Position numbers and translations under genes: made by a program. The notes below the pieces were generated by a model. The model saw only the letters and a list, made by a program, of their open reading frames with translations. It did no database searches and had not been told where the DNA came from. Shown here piece after piece: positions 1 through 8,170 of a stretch of 36,733 nucleotides of DNA (the first letter of the stretch is position 1; each line of letters opens with the position of its first letter). The stretch spans positions 1-36,733 of the forward strand of contig JBLNBZ010000012.1 of NCBI GenBank assembly GCA_050260355.1, written 5' to 3'. This DNA is from CADEFX01 sp050260355 (GTDB taxonomy: Bacteria > Pseudomonadota > Alphaproteobacteria > Rhizobiales > Hyphomicrobiaceae).

Positions 1-300
1 GAGGGTTGCGGGAGTATCGGCGTCGCCAAGCACAGCCGCCCCGCAAATGTCATCCTCGGGCTCGGCCCGAGGATCCATCTCTCCACGAGCGCACGTCCCT
101 AGATTAGGACAACCGCCCTCCCCGCTGCGGTCCCGGAAGCCGCGCTCGCGGCGCGGCATCCCAAGATCTTCCCCGCCCGCCCCAACCACTGCCTCACCAC
201 GCGCACCCACCAACCCAGCGCATCCTCATGCGCTTGACGAAATGCCCGCCCGTGCCCGAGATCGCAGGCGCGGCAACGGCCGGCGAGCCCGAGTGAACGC
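1..300. other. window-edge stretch without a convincing gene
   Basis: The first 300 bases hold only short overlapping GC-rich open frames on both strands. None has a recognisable family, a convincing ribosome-binding site or a consistent codon pattern. The one clear structure is the palindrome at 52-74. The stretch is probably intergenic, with any gene to the left ending outside the window. Confidence 0.5.
52..74. repeat. REP-like perfect palindrome
   Basis: ATCCTCGGGC and GCCCGAGGAT form perfect 10-base arms around a TCG loop, followed by CCATCTCTCC. Closely similar ATCCTCGGG...CCCGAGGAT palindromes occur as dispersed intergenic repeats in many alphaproteobacterial genomes; this is from memory of such sequences and was not searched. 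No T-run follows on either strand, so a plain terminator is less likely. No second copy was seen in the window. Confidence 0.6.
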
Positions 301-717
301 ATGACGCACATGTCGGAGCATCTCTTCGTCTACGGCACCCTGATGAGCGCGGCGGTGGGCGCGCGCCTCGGCAAGGCGCAGCGTGCGCGCCTGCAGCGCG
401 AGGCAACCAATCTCGGAGCGGCCACGATCGAAGGCCGCCTCTACGACCTCGGCCGCTATCCCGCCTTGTCTCCCCCGGCGGCGGCAGGCGAGCTGGTGCA
501 CGGCGAGGTCTTCCGCCTCGCCAATCCAACCGCGTCGTTCAAGTGGCTCGACATCTACGAGAACGTCGCCCCCGCCGACACGGACAGGGAATACGATCGC
601 GTCGTGCGCAGCGTGCGGCTGGCAACCGGCGAGGACATCGACGCCTGGGTCTACCTCTATCGGGGCCAACTCGCCGAGGCCAAGCGCGTCGCCAACGGCA
701 GATGGCTGCCGAAATAA
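301..717 (+). CDS. gamma-glutamylcyclotransferase-like (AIG2/GGCT fold) protein
   Basis: A 138-residue protein of the gamma-glutamylcyclotransferase/AIG2-like fold. Members cyclise gamma-glutamyl amines or amino acids to 5-oxoproline, or act on related gamma-glutamyl compounds. The N-terminal phosphate-loop-like motif FVYGTLM (about residues 8-14) is diagnostic. DIYENV near residue 83 supplies the usual acidic catalytic Glu, followed by the family pattern of a Tyr and Arg (EYDRVVRSV) and the closing strand DAWVYLY. There is no signal peptide, so it should be cytosolic. Two ATGs are possible, at 301 and 310. Neither has a strong Shine-Dalgarno; the first is listed. It converges on the MFS gene with about 30 bases between the stops. 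The substrate cannot be told from sequence. Confidence 0.82.
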   Translation: MTHMSEHLFVYGTLMSAAVGARLGKAQRARLQREATNLGAATIEGRLYDLGRYPALSPPAAAGELVHGEVFRLANPTASFKWLDIYENVAPADTDREYDRVVRSVRLATGEDIDAWVYLYRGQLAEAKRVANGRWLPK

Positions 718-747
718 CCCTGCGCGCACCAGCCGCGCGAGCGCCGC

Positions 748-1962
748 TCAGGCCGGCGCCGGCCGCGTGCGCAACTTGGCGCGGAAGCACCAGGCGACCA
801 GCGGCAGCATCACGGCGGCGACCGCATACACGGGTGTGGCGCCCCACGTGTCGATGACGGGAGCAGCCAGCGCCACCCCCAGCGACTGCCCGACGAACAG
901 GGAGAGCGCGAACAGGGAGACGCCCAGTGCCCGCGCCTCCGGCGCCATCTGCGTAGCATTGGTCTGCAGCGTGTTGTGCAGCATGTAGAAGCCGAGCCCG
1001 ATCAGCGCGATGGCGAGGCCCGCAACGTGCACCGTGGGCGCCAAAGCGAGCATGCCGTAGCTCAATGCCAGCACGATGCCGCCCGCGGTGACCAGCCCGC
1101 GCTCGCCCAGACGCGCCACCAGCACCTTGGCGGAAAGGGAATAGGCGAGCGCACCCGCTCCATAGACGGCGAGCACCAAGCCGACGATGCCGAGGCCGAT
1201 GCCGAACCGGTGATGCAGATCCGCGCCGATGAAGGCGAACGCGCCATACATCGCGAAGGCCTCGACGAAGACGGTGACCAGCATGACCTTCCCCCACGGC
1301 CGGGCCAGCACCGCGCGGATGGCGTCAAAGGTCGCGCGCAGGCCGATGATGGCCGGTGCGGCTGCGGGCTGGGCGCGCGGATTGAGGTAGAGCTCCGCCA
1401 GCATCATGGCACCCGCGACTGCGTGCAGGGCGCCGACGATCAGAAACACGGCGCGCCAGCCCAAGACATCGCCGATGAAGCCACCGGCTGCCTGCCCGAG
1501 CACGATGCCCGTGAACTGCGCGGACAGGAACCGCGCCAGCACCGCCTGACGTTGCGCGAACGGAAAGGCATCCCCGATCCAGGCGAAGGCCAGCGGAATG
1601 ATGGCCGCGGCCGTTCCTCCTGACAGGAAGCGCGCCAGCGTCAGACCATCCAATCCGGTGGCGAGCGCGCCGCCGGCGCTGAACACGCCGGTGGCGATCG
1701 AGGCCCACGCGGCCACGCGATACTTGCCGTAGCGATCGCCCACCGGCCCGAACACGAGCTGGAACAGCCCGTAGGCGATGGCAAATCCCGTTACGATGGC
1801 CGAGGCCGCGCCGGGCGTCGTCGAGAAGGCGTGCGCCACCTGCGGCAGCAGCGGGTCGCACACGCGCAGATTGACGGAGCTGGCAAACGCTGCCGCCGAC
1901 AGCAGCATGATGGTGCGGCGGGGCACGCCGACGCTGAGCGCGGGCGCCGTTACATCGTTCAT
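748..1962 (-). CDS. MFS transporter (drug/metabolite exporter-like)
   Basis: A 404-residue major facilitator superfamily protein with about 12 hydrophobic segments in two halves. The loop between segments 2 and 3 carries the MFS signature as GPVGDRYGKYR (about residue 70). FLSGGTAAAIIPLAFAWIGD matches the fourth-segment region, and a second loop reads SAKVLVARLGERG in the C-terminal half. It most resembles DHA1-type exporters, so it probably moves a small organic compound out by proton antiport at the inner membrane; the substrate is unknown. The frame stays open upstream to 2046, but the ATG at 1962 puts the hydrophobic N-terminus (RRTIMLLSAAAFASS) in the normal place, so that start was chosen. 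It transcribes alone, away from the extensin-like gene. Confidence 0.85.
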   Translation of the reverse strand: MNDVTAPALSVGVPRRTIMLLSAAAFASSVNLRVCDPLLPQVAHAFSTTPGAASAIVTGFAIAYGLFQLVFGPVGDRYGKYRVAAWASIATGVFSAGGALATGLDGLTLARFLSGGTAAAIIPLAFAWIGDAFPFAQRQAVLARFLSAQFTGIVLGQAAGGFIGDVLGWRAVFLIVGALHAVAGAMMLAELYLNPRAQPAAAPAIIGLRATFDAIRAVLARPWGKVMLVTVFVEAFAMYGAFAFIGADLHHRFGIGLGIVGLVLAVYGAGALAYSLSAKVLVARLGERGLVTAGGIVLALSYGMLALAPTVHVAGLAIALIGLGFYMLHNTLQTNATQMAPEARALGVSLFALSLFVGQSLGVALAAPVIDTWGATPVYAVAAVMLPLVAWCFRAKLRTRPAPA

Positions 1963-2132
1963 GCGCCTGGCCCGCGCCGCGCACGCGAGGCGTCTCGCGC
2001 CAATTCGCCACTCATGTCCATTCCAGCCGTTGTCATGCTCGGCCAACGGCTATCGCGCCGGCGACGCGCTGTCGACTCTGCGCCGCGACATGCCCGCCAT
2101 GCGGCCCATGGGAAGCCCGCCGGCGGACACCG

Positions 2133-2801
2133 CTATTTGCAGATGCGCCCGTCGCCCGCGCGACCATGGCGGGCCAGGTCCAAGTGAAAGTGGTCGTGAT
2201 GGAAGCTGTCGTGATCGGGGCCGAGAACGGTGGTGAACTCGCGGCACGCGCCATCGTGCACCGCCTGCAGGAAGGCCTGCTCGCGCCCGCCGCTGCGCCA
2301 GTCGCCCTTGACCGTGATCGAGCGGCCGTCCGACAGCAGGAATGCCGACACGTCCAGCGCATTGGCGTGGCCATGCTCGGACAGCCGGCCGCCGTAGATG
2401 CCGTTCATGGGCCTGCAGGAGTAGGAGGCGGCGACCTTGACCTCCACCACATCCCGCCCCAGGTGCTCGCGCGCCGCAGGCGTCACCACGTAGCGCACCC
2501 AGCGCTCGACAGCGGGAATCATCGGACAGCGCAGCATCGCCGCCGGGCGCAGCTGCACGTAGCCGTCAGCGGCAGCGGTCATCTCGAACGGCTTGAGGGC
2601 GCCACAGGGCTCCGGTCCGCCAAGCGAGGCGCGCTCGAGCAGAAACCGTGTTGCATGCACATAGCCGGAGGCGAGGCACTGGCGCTCCTCGTCGGCTCTC
2701 CAGGGCTCGTCCTTGGCGATGAAAAGCGGTGTTGAGCTGCATCCCCACAGAATGAGCAGCCCAGTCATCAACGCACAGACCAGAACGCAACTTCGCCACA
2801 T
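2133..2801 (-). CDS. extensin-like C-terminal domain lipoprotein
   Basis: A 222-residue protein of the bacterial extensin-like C-terminal family (PF06904 type). The N-terminus, MWRSCVLVCALMTGLLILWGCSS, has a short positive start, a hydrophobic stretch and a Cys at residue 21, so it is probably an outer- or inner-membrane lipoprotein, although the lipobox (LWGC) is imperfect. The mature part has paired Cys residues and a His-rich metal-site pattern, SEHGHANALDVSAF then DHDSFHHDHFHLD, which recalls M15/VanY-like zinc peptidases. A role in peptidoglycan or surface remodelling is inferred; no activity is established for most members. The ATG at 2801 was chosen because upstream residues spoil the signal sequence. 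Its neighbour upstream on the same strand is the DUF1194 gene, 124 bases away. Confidence 0.8.
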   Translation of the reverse strand: MWRSCVLVCALMTGLLILWGCSSTPLFIAKDEPWRADEERQCLASGYVHATRFLLERASLGGPEPCGALKPFEMTAAADGYVQLRPAAMLRCPMIPAVERWVRYVVTPAAREHLGRDVVEVKVAASYSCRPMNGIYGGRLSEHGHANALDVSAFLLSDGRSITVKGDWRSGGREQAFLQAVHDGACREFTTVLGPDHDSFHHDHFHLDLARHGRAGDGRICK

Positions 2802-2925
2802 GCAGAACGAGGTAAAAGAAATTGGTAAATGCAGGGTAAAACGCAGCAGGCCGCAGCAAAGCTGATCTTTTTGTCGGCTTTGGGGCCCGATGGGCGCAGC
2901 ATTGCGGCAAAGCGGCGTTTTTTCG

Positions 2926-3747
2926 CTACTCGCGAAAGCCGCCATCCATGTAGCGCCGCCACAGGCGCTCGCCGATCATGCAATCGGTGGAGTCGGAGGT
3001 CACCTGTGCGGGAATGAGGCGCGCGGGTTGCTCTGGGACGAGCCCTGAAATCTCCAGGATGAGCTTGCGCCGCGTCGCCGCCCTGAACTCACCGCGATCG
3101 CGCACAGGCACCATGAAAGCGCCGGTGCCGCCGATGACGCAGCTCGCATAGTACTGGTCGAGGTTGTTGATATCGAAGAAGCCGGACGGCTGATCGCGCT
3201 TCAGGAGGATCGGCAGACCGTTGATGACGATGCCCTTGGCAACGAGCTCGTCACGCGCCCTCTCGGCCGGCATGCCGGAGTTGTTGGGACCGTCTCCGGA
3301 CACGTCGACGACACGCCGCACGCCCTTGTAGGGATTGGCCTCGATCTGACGGGCGGAGTAGAGAAGCGCGCCCGAGATCGACGTCATGCGGGCCCGCGAG
3401 ATCGGCGCGGCCTCCAGTTGATCCGCGAACGCCTGCGCCGCCTGCGGACCGTCGATGAGGGTCCAGGGCAGTATTGTCTGCTGCGTAAGCTGCCCGGCCC
3501 ATTCGACGTAGGTGACGGCAATGCGTCCGTTGGCACCCGCACGTATGGCGTTCCAGAGCTCCGCATCGCGGAATGCGGCGACATAGCCGTCCCGCTGCAG
3601 GCGCTGCTCGTCCATGTCCATCGACAAGGACACGTCGACGGCCAGAACCAGCTCGAGATCGACGACGGTCTCGGCCCGCGCCGGAGTCAGGAAAAAAATC
3701 AGCGCGGCAAGCGCCGCAAAAAGGCAACTGCGCAACCGAGCGTTCAT
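2926..3747 (-). CDS. DUF1194 secreted von Willebrand A-type protein
   Basis: A 273-residue protein of the DUF1194 family, found mainly in alphaproteobacteria. Residues 1-26 form a Sec signal peptide ending in PARA before ETVVDLELVL. The mature domain starts with a von Willebrand A fold and a metal-ion-dependent adhesion site, DVSLSM (D38, S40, S42), later VVDVSGDGPNNSG as the second metal-site loop. It is therefore likely a periplasmic or extracellular protein binding a divalent metal and a protein partner; the function is unknown. The ATG at 3747 gives a proper signal peptide; the frame extends 12 codons further upstream without benefit. It is divergent from kdsD, and the 168 bases between them should hold both promoters. 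Confidence 0.85.
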   Translation of the reverse strand: MNARLRSCLFAALAALIFFLTPARAETVVDLELVLAVDVSLSMDMDEQRLQRDGYVAAFRDAELWNAIRAGANGRIAVTYVEWAGQLTQQTILPWTLIDGPQAAQAFADQLEAAPISRARMTSISGALLYSARQIEANPYKGVRRVVDVSGDGPNNSGMPAERARDELVAKGIVINGLPILLKRDQPSGFFDINNLDQYYASCVIGGTGAFMVPVRDRGEFRAATRRKLILEISGLVPEQPARLIPAQVTSDSTDCMIGERLWRRYMDGGFRE

Positions 3748-3915
3748 CCACCCAATGTGGCACGCCAGAAAGCAGTCGGCCAACCGCTCTCACGAAAGGG
3801 TGATTCCCGGCGGTCTCCCGTGACAATTGGCCCAATGTGCCGTTCTGGGCTGGAGAATCGCTGGCGAACGGTTGTATGCTCCCGAGCGGACCGCGGGTAC
3901 AGGGGGATATGGACC

Positions 3916-4938
3916 GTGGCAACACCGGCTCTTGTGCGCAAGCTGAGCGCTGTCGAGACGCCGCCTCAGCGGAGCGGTGCGAGCATTGCTGCAGCAGTGC
4001 GCACGCTCGATCTCGAGGGCGAAGGGATCGCCTCGCTCAAGGCTGCGCTCGACAATGGCCTCGGCGCCCCGTTCGCGCATGCGGTCGAGATCCTGGCCGG
4101 CGCACGCGGGCGCGTCATCGTCACCGGCATCGGCAAATCCGGCCACATCAGCCAGAAGCTCGCGGCAACCTTCGCCTCCACCGGCACGCCGGCCAACTTC
4201 GTGCATCCTTCGGAAGCCTCCCACGGCGACCTCGGCATGATCACGAAGGACGACGTGATCCTCGCCATGTCCTGGTCGGGCGAGACGGTTGAGCTCAAGA
4301 ACATCATCACTTATTCGCGCCGCTTCGCCGTGCCGCTGATCGCCATCACCTCGCGGGCCGACTCCACGCTCGGCAAAGCCTCCGACGTGGTGCTCGAGCT
4401 GCCGAAGGCCAGGGAAGCTTGCCCGCACGGGCTTGCGCCCACCACCTCCACCACCATGCAACTGGCGCTCGGCGACTGCCTGGCCATCGCCTTGCTGGAG
4501 GCAAAGGGCTTCAGCGCGCACGATTTCAAGGCGTTGCATCCTGGCGGCTCGCTCGGCGCTCAGCTCAAGTTCGTATCCGACTTGATGCACAAGGACGATC
4601 GGCTGCCCATCGCTCGCGAGACCGAGCCGATGGCGAGCGCCCTCGTGACCATGACGCAGAAAGCCTTCGGCTGCCTCGGCATCGTCGATGCCGACGGCAA
4701 GCTCACCGGCATCATCACCGACGGCGATTTGCGCCGCCACATGGGGCCCGATCTGCTCGCGGCGACAACCGCCAAGATCATGACCAGGCGGCCCAAGACG
4801 ATCGGTCCGCAGATGCTGGCCTCCGCCGCCCTGGAGCTCATCAACTCCTCTCGGATTACGGCTTTGTTCGTGGTCGAGAAGGGCAAGCCCATCGGCATCG
4901 TGCACGTGCACGACCTGCTGCGCGCCGGCGTGGCCTGA
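3916..4938 (+). CDS. kdsD: arabinose-5-phosphate isomerase (KdsD/KpsF family)
   Basis: Catalyses D-ribulose 5-phosphate to D-arabinose 5-phosphate, the first step toward Kdo for lipopolysaccharide; cytosolic. The 340-residue protein has an N-terminal SIS sugar-isomerase domain (about 45-185) with GIGKSGH at 71-77 and the conserved SHGD at 102-105, then MSWSGET and a HPGG motif. Two CBS domains follow (about 215-340), ending VHVHDLLRAG. The length fits the family (about 325-340). The start is a GTG at 3916 preceded by AGGGGGAT at a good distance; a nearby ATG at 3909 lies in another frame and is closed early. The family name is firm. Whether it feeds Kdo (KdsD) or a capsule locus (KpsF) is not proven, but no capsule export genes are nearby. 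Confidence 0.92.
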   Translation: MATPALVRKLSAVETPPQRSGASIAAAVRTLDLEGEGIASLKAALDNGLGAPFAHAVEILAGARGRVIVTGIGKSGHISQKLAATFASTGTPANFVHPSEASHGDLGMITKDDVILAMSWSGETVELKNIITYSRRFAVPLIAITSRADSTLGKASDVVLELPKAREACPHGLAPTTSTTMQLALGDCLAIALLEAKGFSAHDFKALHPGGSLGAQLKFVSDLMHKDDRLPIARETEPMASALVTMTQKAFGCLGIVDADGKLTGIITDGDLRRHMGPDLLAATTAKIMTRRPKTIGPQMLASAALELINSSRITALFVVEKGKPIGIVHVHDLLRAGVA

Positions 4939-4963
4939 CGCAAGCAGGGCGGCACGCAGGCTC

Positions 4964-4986
4964 GGCGGCTCGGCTAAAAAGCCGCC
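4964..4986. terminator. possible bidirectional terminator hairpin
   Basis: GGCGGCT (4964-4970) pairs with AGCCGCC (4980-4986) around a nine-base loop, in the gap between the converging kdsD and nfeD stops. Position favours a shared terminator, but no T-run follows on either strand, so this is tentative. Confidence 0.35.
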
Positions 4987-5002
4987 TTCCAATCGGTTCA
5001 GC

Positions 5003-5419
5003 TCAGGCGCGCTCCACCGTAAGCACGGTGCCGTTTGCCTGCATGACCCTGACAGGCGTGCCGGCCGCAGTGTCCGGCCCCTCCACCGTCCACAGCGTAT
5101 CGCCGATCCGCACCTTGCCGCGTCCGGCAGCAATCGGCTCCTCGACCACGAACACCCGGCCGATGCACTGGGCGCCGCGGCGATTGAGATCGGGTTGATC
5201 GCTGCGCGAAATGCTCGGATGTGCCCAAACGAAATCGATGATGATATCGGCGGCAAGCACGCCAAACCCCGCCAGGATCAGCCACCAGCCGTAGGCGACG
5301 CCATTGATCGCCCGCGCTCCGCCGACAACGCAGAGGAGCAGGCCGATCCAGGGCAGCAGGAGACTGACGGCCGCGATGGACCAGACGATCGCGCCAGGGC
5401 CCTGATCAGGCGTTCTCAC
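5003..5419 (-). CDS. NfeD family membrane protein (second, downstream copy)
   Basis: A roughly 138-residue NfeD-like protein with hydrophobic segments at about residues 11-30 and 36-60, followed by a soluble C-terminal OB-fold domain (AQCIGRVFVVEEPIA, GKVRIGDTLWTVEG, GTPVRVMQANGTVLTVE). NfeD proteins partner SPFH/stomatin proteins in membrane microdomains. The C-terminal domain is clearly similar to that of the gene just upstream, suggesting a tandem duplication. The best start is a GTG at 5419, overlapping the upstream stop by 14 bases in another frame, which suggests translational coupling; there is no in-frame ATG before the membrane segments. The start is uncertain, the family is not. Confidence 0.75.
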   Translation of the reverse strand: MRTPDQGPGAIVWSIAAVSLLLPWIGLLLCVVGGARAINGVAYGWWLILAGFGVLAADIIIDFVWAHPSISRSDQPDLNRRGAQCIGRVFVVEEPIAAGRGKVRIGDTLWTVEGPDTAAGTPVRVMQANGTVLTVERA

Positions 5420-5864
5420 GCTCCACCACCAGCACCGTGCCGTTGGTGCCCTTGACCTTAACACGCGTGCCGACGGCGGCATCAGCACCCTCGGCCTGCC
5501 ACAGCGAATCTCCGATGCGCACCTTGCCGCGACCACCACCGCGGATCGCCTCCTCGACCGGGACGATCCGGCCGATGTATTGCGCGGCCCGCACGTTGAG
5601 ATCGGGCACATCGCTGAGCGCCGTATCCGGCCGCGCATAGCGCCGCACCCAGAACACGGTGGCGACCGAGATCACGGCGAAGACGATGAGCTGCCACTGC
5701 CAGGAGAAATTGAAGCCCAGCGCCAGCAGCCCGACGATGACCGCCGACACGCCGAACCAGATGAAATGCACCCCCGGCACCACCGTCTCGAGCGCGAACA
5801 GCACGACCGCCACGATAAGCCAGTTCCAAGGACCGAGCCCGGTCAAGAAGTTCACCAGCAGCAT
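5406..5864 (-). CDS. NfeD family membrane protein (partner of QmcA)
   Basis: A 152-residue short NfeD protein. Residues 1-75 contain three to four hydrophobic segments (WLIVAVVLFALETVVPG, FIWFGVSAVIVGLLALGF, LIVFAVISVATVFWV). The C-terminal 65 residues form the OB-fold domain with AQYIGRIVPVEEAI, GKVRIGDSLWQAEG and GTRVKVKGTNGTVLVVE. It starts 18 bases after the qmcA stop on the same strand, the same pairing as qmcA-ybbJ of E. coli, so it is probably the dedicated membrane partner of that SPFH protein. It sits in the inner membrane with the OB domain on one face; the molecular role is inferred from the family. Confidence 0.88.
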   Translation of the reverse strand: MLLVNFLTGLGPWNWLIVAVVLFALETVVPGVHFIWFGVSAVIVGLLALGFNFSWQWQLIVFAVISVATVFWVRRYARPDTALSDVPDLNVRAAQYIGRIVPVEEAIRGGGRGKVRIGDSLWQAEGADAAVGTRVKVKGTNGTVLVVERENA

Positions 5865-5882
5865 AGCTCTGAGCTCGCGTCT

Positions 5883-6860
5883 TTAAGTTCTCGGCACGCT
5901 GCCGCCCGGAGCCGCCCGCGAGTTGGTGCGGGTCTCTTTGCTGAATGCCTCACTGGTGATCTCAGCAAGGCCCGCCAGCGACCCGATCACCGACGATGCA
6001 TCGAGCGGCATCATCAGCACCTTCTGGTTGGGAGACTTCGCCAGCGCCTCGAGCGCCTTCACGTAGTTGTTGGCAACGAAGTAGTTGATGGCCTGCACGT
6101 TGCCGCCGGCGATCGCCTGGCTCACCACCTCGGTCGCCTTCGCCTCCGCTTGGGCGGCGCGCTCGCGCGCCTCGGCGTCGCGGAATGCGGCCTCCTTGCG
6201 GCCCTCTGCCGCGAGCATCGCGGCCTGCTTCTCGCCTTCCGCCTGCAGGATCGCAGCCTGCCGGTGGCCCTCCGCCTCGAGGATCTGCGCGCGCTTGTCG
6301 CGCTCGGCTTTCATCTGACGCGCCATGCTGTCGACCAGATCGCGTGGCGGCGCGATGTCCTTGATCTCGATGCGCGTGACCTTCACGCCCCAGGGCTCGG
6401 TCGCTGCGTCCACCACCTGAAGCAGCCGCGCATTGATCTGATCCCGATTGGCAAGCAGCTCATCGAGGTCCATGGAGCCCATCACCGTGCGGATGTTGGT
6501 CATCGTGAGGTTGATGATGGAGCTTTCGAGCTGATCCACCTCATAGGCCGCCTTGGCCGCGTTCAGCACTTGAAAGAAGTTGACGCCATCCACCGTCACC
6601 ATCGCGTTGTCGCGCGTGATGATGTCCTGCGATGGAATGTCGATGACCTGCTCCTTCATGTTCATCTTGGCGCCGATCCGCTCGACGACAGGGATCAGGA
6701 TGTGCAGGCCGGGCGTGAGTGTACGGGTGTATCGGCCGAAGTTCTCGACGGTCCAATTGGAGCCCTGCGGCACGACCTTGACGGTCGACCAGAGCGCAAT
6801 CACCGCCAGCGCAATAAGCAGCACGCCCAATATCTCGAAACCACCGAAAATAGAGTTCAT
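5883..6860 (-). CDS. qmcA: SPFH/stomatin-like membrane protein QmcA
   Basis: A 325-residue paraslipin of the SPFH (stomatin/prohibitin/flotillin) superfamily. One N-terminal membrane segment (about 6-27, GFEILGVLLIALAVIALW) is followed by the SPFH domain (VVPQGSNWTVENFGRYTRTL through KVTRIEIKDIAPP). A long Ala/Glu-rich coiled coil comes next (AERDKRAQILEAEGHRQAAI onward, about 185-260), then a conserved tail. Such proteins form large cage-like oligomers at the inner membrane and scaffold or restrain membrane proteases. The ATG at 6860 places the membrane segment at the very N-terminus; a further-upstream ATG adds ten polar residues. It leads the three-gene operon qmcA-nfeD-nfeD. Its promoter should lie in 6861-7050, where I see no clean -35/-10 pair. 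Confidence 0.9.
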   Translation of the reverse strand: MNSIFGGFEILGVLLIALAVIALWSTVKVVPQGSNWTVENFGRYTRTLTPGLHILIPVVERIGAKMNMKEQVIDIPSQDIITRDNAMVTVDGVNFFQVLNAAKAAYEVDQLESSIINLTMTNIRTVMGSMDLDELLANRDQINARLLQVVDAATEPWGVKVTRIEIKDIAPPRDLVDSMARQMKAERDKRAQILEAEGHRQAAILQAEGEKQAAMLAAEGRKEAAFRDAEARERAAQAEAKATEVVSQAIAGGNVQAINYFVANNYVKALEALAKSPNQKVLMMPLDASSVIGSLAGLAEITSEAFSKETRTNSRAAPGGSVPRT

Positions 6861-7053
6861 GGCATCCACCGAGCCTGATCGCAGCAACAAGTCTATGACG
6901 AGCAGTGGCGATTTTTAGGGCGGATTGGCGAAGACGAGGTAAAGGAAAAATGGATGATCGATGAATTTCGCTACATTTCAACGAGTTGCTTATGCGAATA
7001 TTTGAGATCTCGTAAACCAGCCTTTGGCCGGACCGCGCGCACGGGGTCCCACC

Positions 7054-8106
7054 TCAGACCCACCCGGCCAGCTCGCGGCGCACCACGTGCTCGATCACGC
7101 GCAAGCCTTCCGCGCCATCGTTCAAAGCCGGCACGTAGGTGAAGTGCTCGCCGCCGTTCTCGAGAAAGATCTTCCTGTTGAGGATGTCGAGCTCCTCGAG
7201 CGTCTCCAGACAGTCCGCAGCGAACCCCGGGGCCACGACAGCGAGCCTGCGTGTGCCGGTGCGGGCGAGCCGGGCGATCGTCTCGTCGGTGTAGGGCTGC
7301 AGCCACGGATCGTTGCCGAAGCGCGACTGGAACGATGTCACCCAGCGCTCCGCGGGAACGTTCAACCGCTCGCGCAGCAGGCGCGAGGTCTTGGCACACT
7401 GGCAGTGGTAAGGATCGCCTTGGCGCAAGTATTTCTCCGGCATGCCGTGAAAGCTCGCGAGCAGGATCTCCGGCTCGAAATCGAGCGCTGCAAGGTGGCT
7501 GCGGATCGACTCTGCCAAAGCGTCGATGTAGGCGGGATCATCGTACCAGGCCGGCGCCACGCGCACCGCGGGCTGCCACCGCATCCGCATCAATTCTCGA
7601 AACGCCTCGTCGCAGGCCGTAGCCGTCGTTGCAGCCGCATACTGCGGATAGAGCGGGACCAGCAGGATGCGATCGCATCCTTGCTCCTGCATCGCCTGGA
7701 GCCTGCTCGCCGTGCTCGGATTGGCATAGCGCATGGCCCAGTCGACCAGGATCCTGGGCTCCGACGCCAGCGCCTGCTGAAGCTTCTCGGCTTGCGAGCG
7801 CGTGATCGTCTTCAGCGGGCTTTCGTTGCGGTCCGTGTTCCAGATGGTCCGGTAGTCGCGTCCTTTCGGACCGGGCCGCACGGTCAAGATGATCAGGTTG
7901 AGGATCGGCCACCACTTCCAGGCCGGTACCTCGATCACGCGCCGGTCGGACAGAAACTGCTTCAAATAGCGCCGCATCGACCAGTAGTCGGTGGCATCCG
8001 GCGTGCCGAGATTGAGCAGCAGAACGCCAACGCGCCCGCTTCTGACCGGCGGGTGATCTTGCGGCGCATGGTGGGGACGCGCCTGCTGAGCAGTTTTCAG
8101 TTGCAT
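7054..8106 (-). CDS. hemH: ferrochelatase
   Basis: Inserts Fe2+ into protoporphyrin IX, the last step of protoheme synthesis, at the cytoplasmic face of the inner membrane. The 350-residue length is typical. Seen motifs are VGVLLLNLGTP (27-36), PLYPQYAAATT (151-161), the catalytic-His segment LASFHGMPEKY (His220) and the signature PGFAADCLETLEE (293-305), whose Glu belongs to the active site, then the closing GGEHFTYVPALND. DPYHCQCAKT has a Cys pair at the position where related proteins have one or two Cys; an iron-sulfur cluster cannot be asserted. The ATG at 8106 is chosen: upstream codons are not family-like and AAGG lies a few bases before. The M20 peptidase gene lies 64 bases upstream on the same strand and may be co-transcribed. 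Confidence 0.95.
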   Translation of the reverse strand: MQLKTAQQARPHHAPQDHPPVRSGRVGVLLLNLGTPDATDYWSMRRYLKQFLSDRRVIEVPAWKWWPILNLIILTVRPGPKGRDYRTIWNTDRNESPLKTITRSQAEKLQQALASEPRILVDWAMRYANPSTASRLQAMQEQGCDRILLVPLYPQYAAATTATACDEAFRELMRMRWQPAVRVAPAWYDDPAYIDALAESIRSHLAALDFEPEILLASFHGMPEKYLRQGDPYHCQCAKTSRLLRERLNVPAERWVTSFQSRFGNDPWLQPYTDETIARLARTGTRRLAVVAPGFAADCLETLEELDILNRKIFLENGGEHFTYVPALNDGAEGLRVIEHVVRRELAGWV

Positions 8107-8170
8107 GGACCAAGCCTTGCGTTCCCTTTCGCTAGGGAACGTCCATCTTCGGAACGACGTCCGCGCTGCC

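Noticed and set aside
3909..4292. ATG-started frame at the kdsD start region
   Set aside because: It is a +2 shadow of kdsD; the GTG at 3916 opens the real SIS-domain frame with a good ribosome-binding site.
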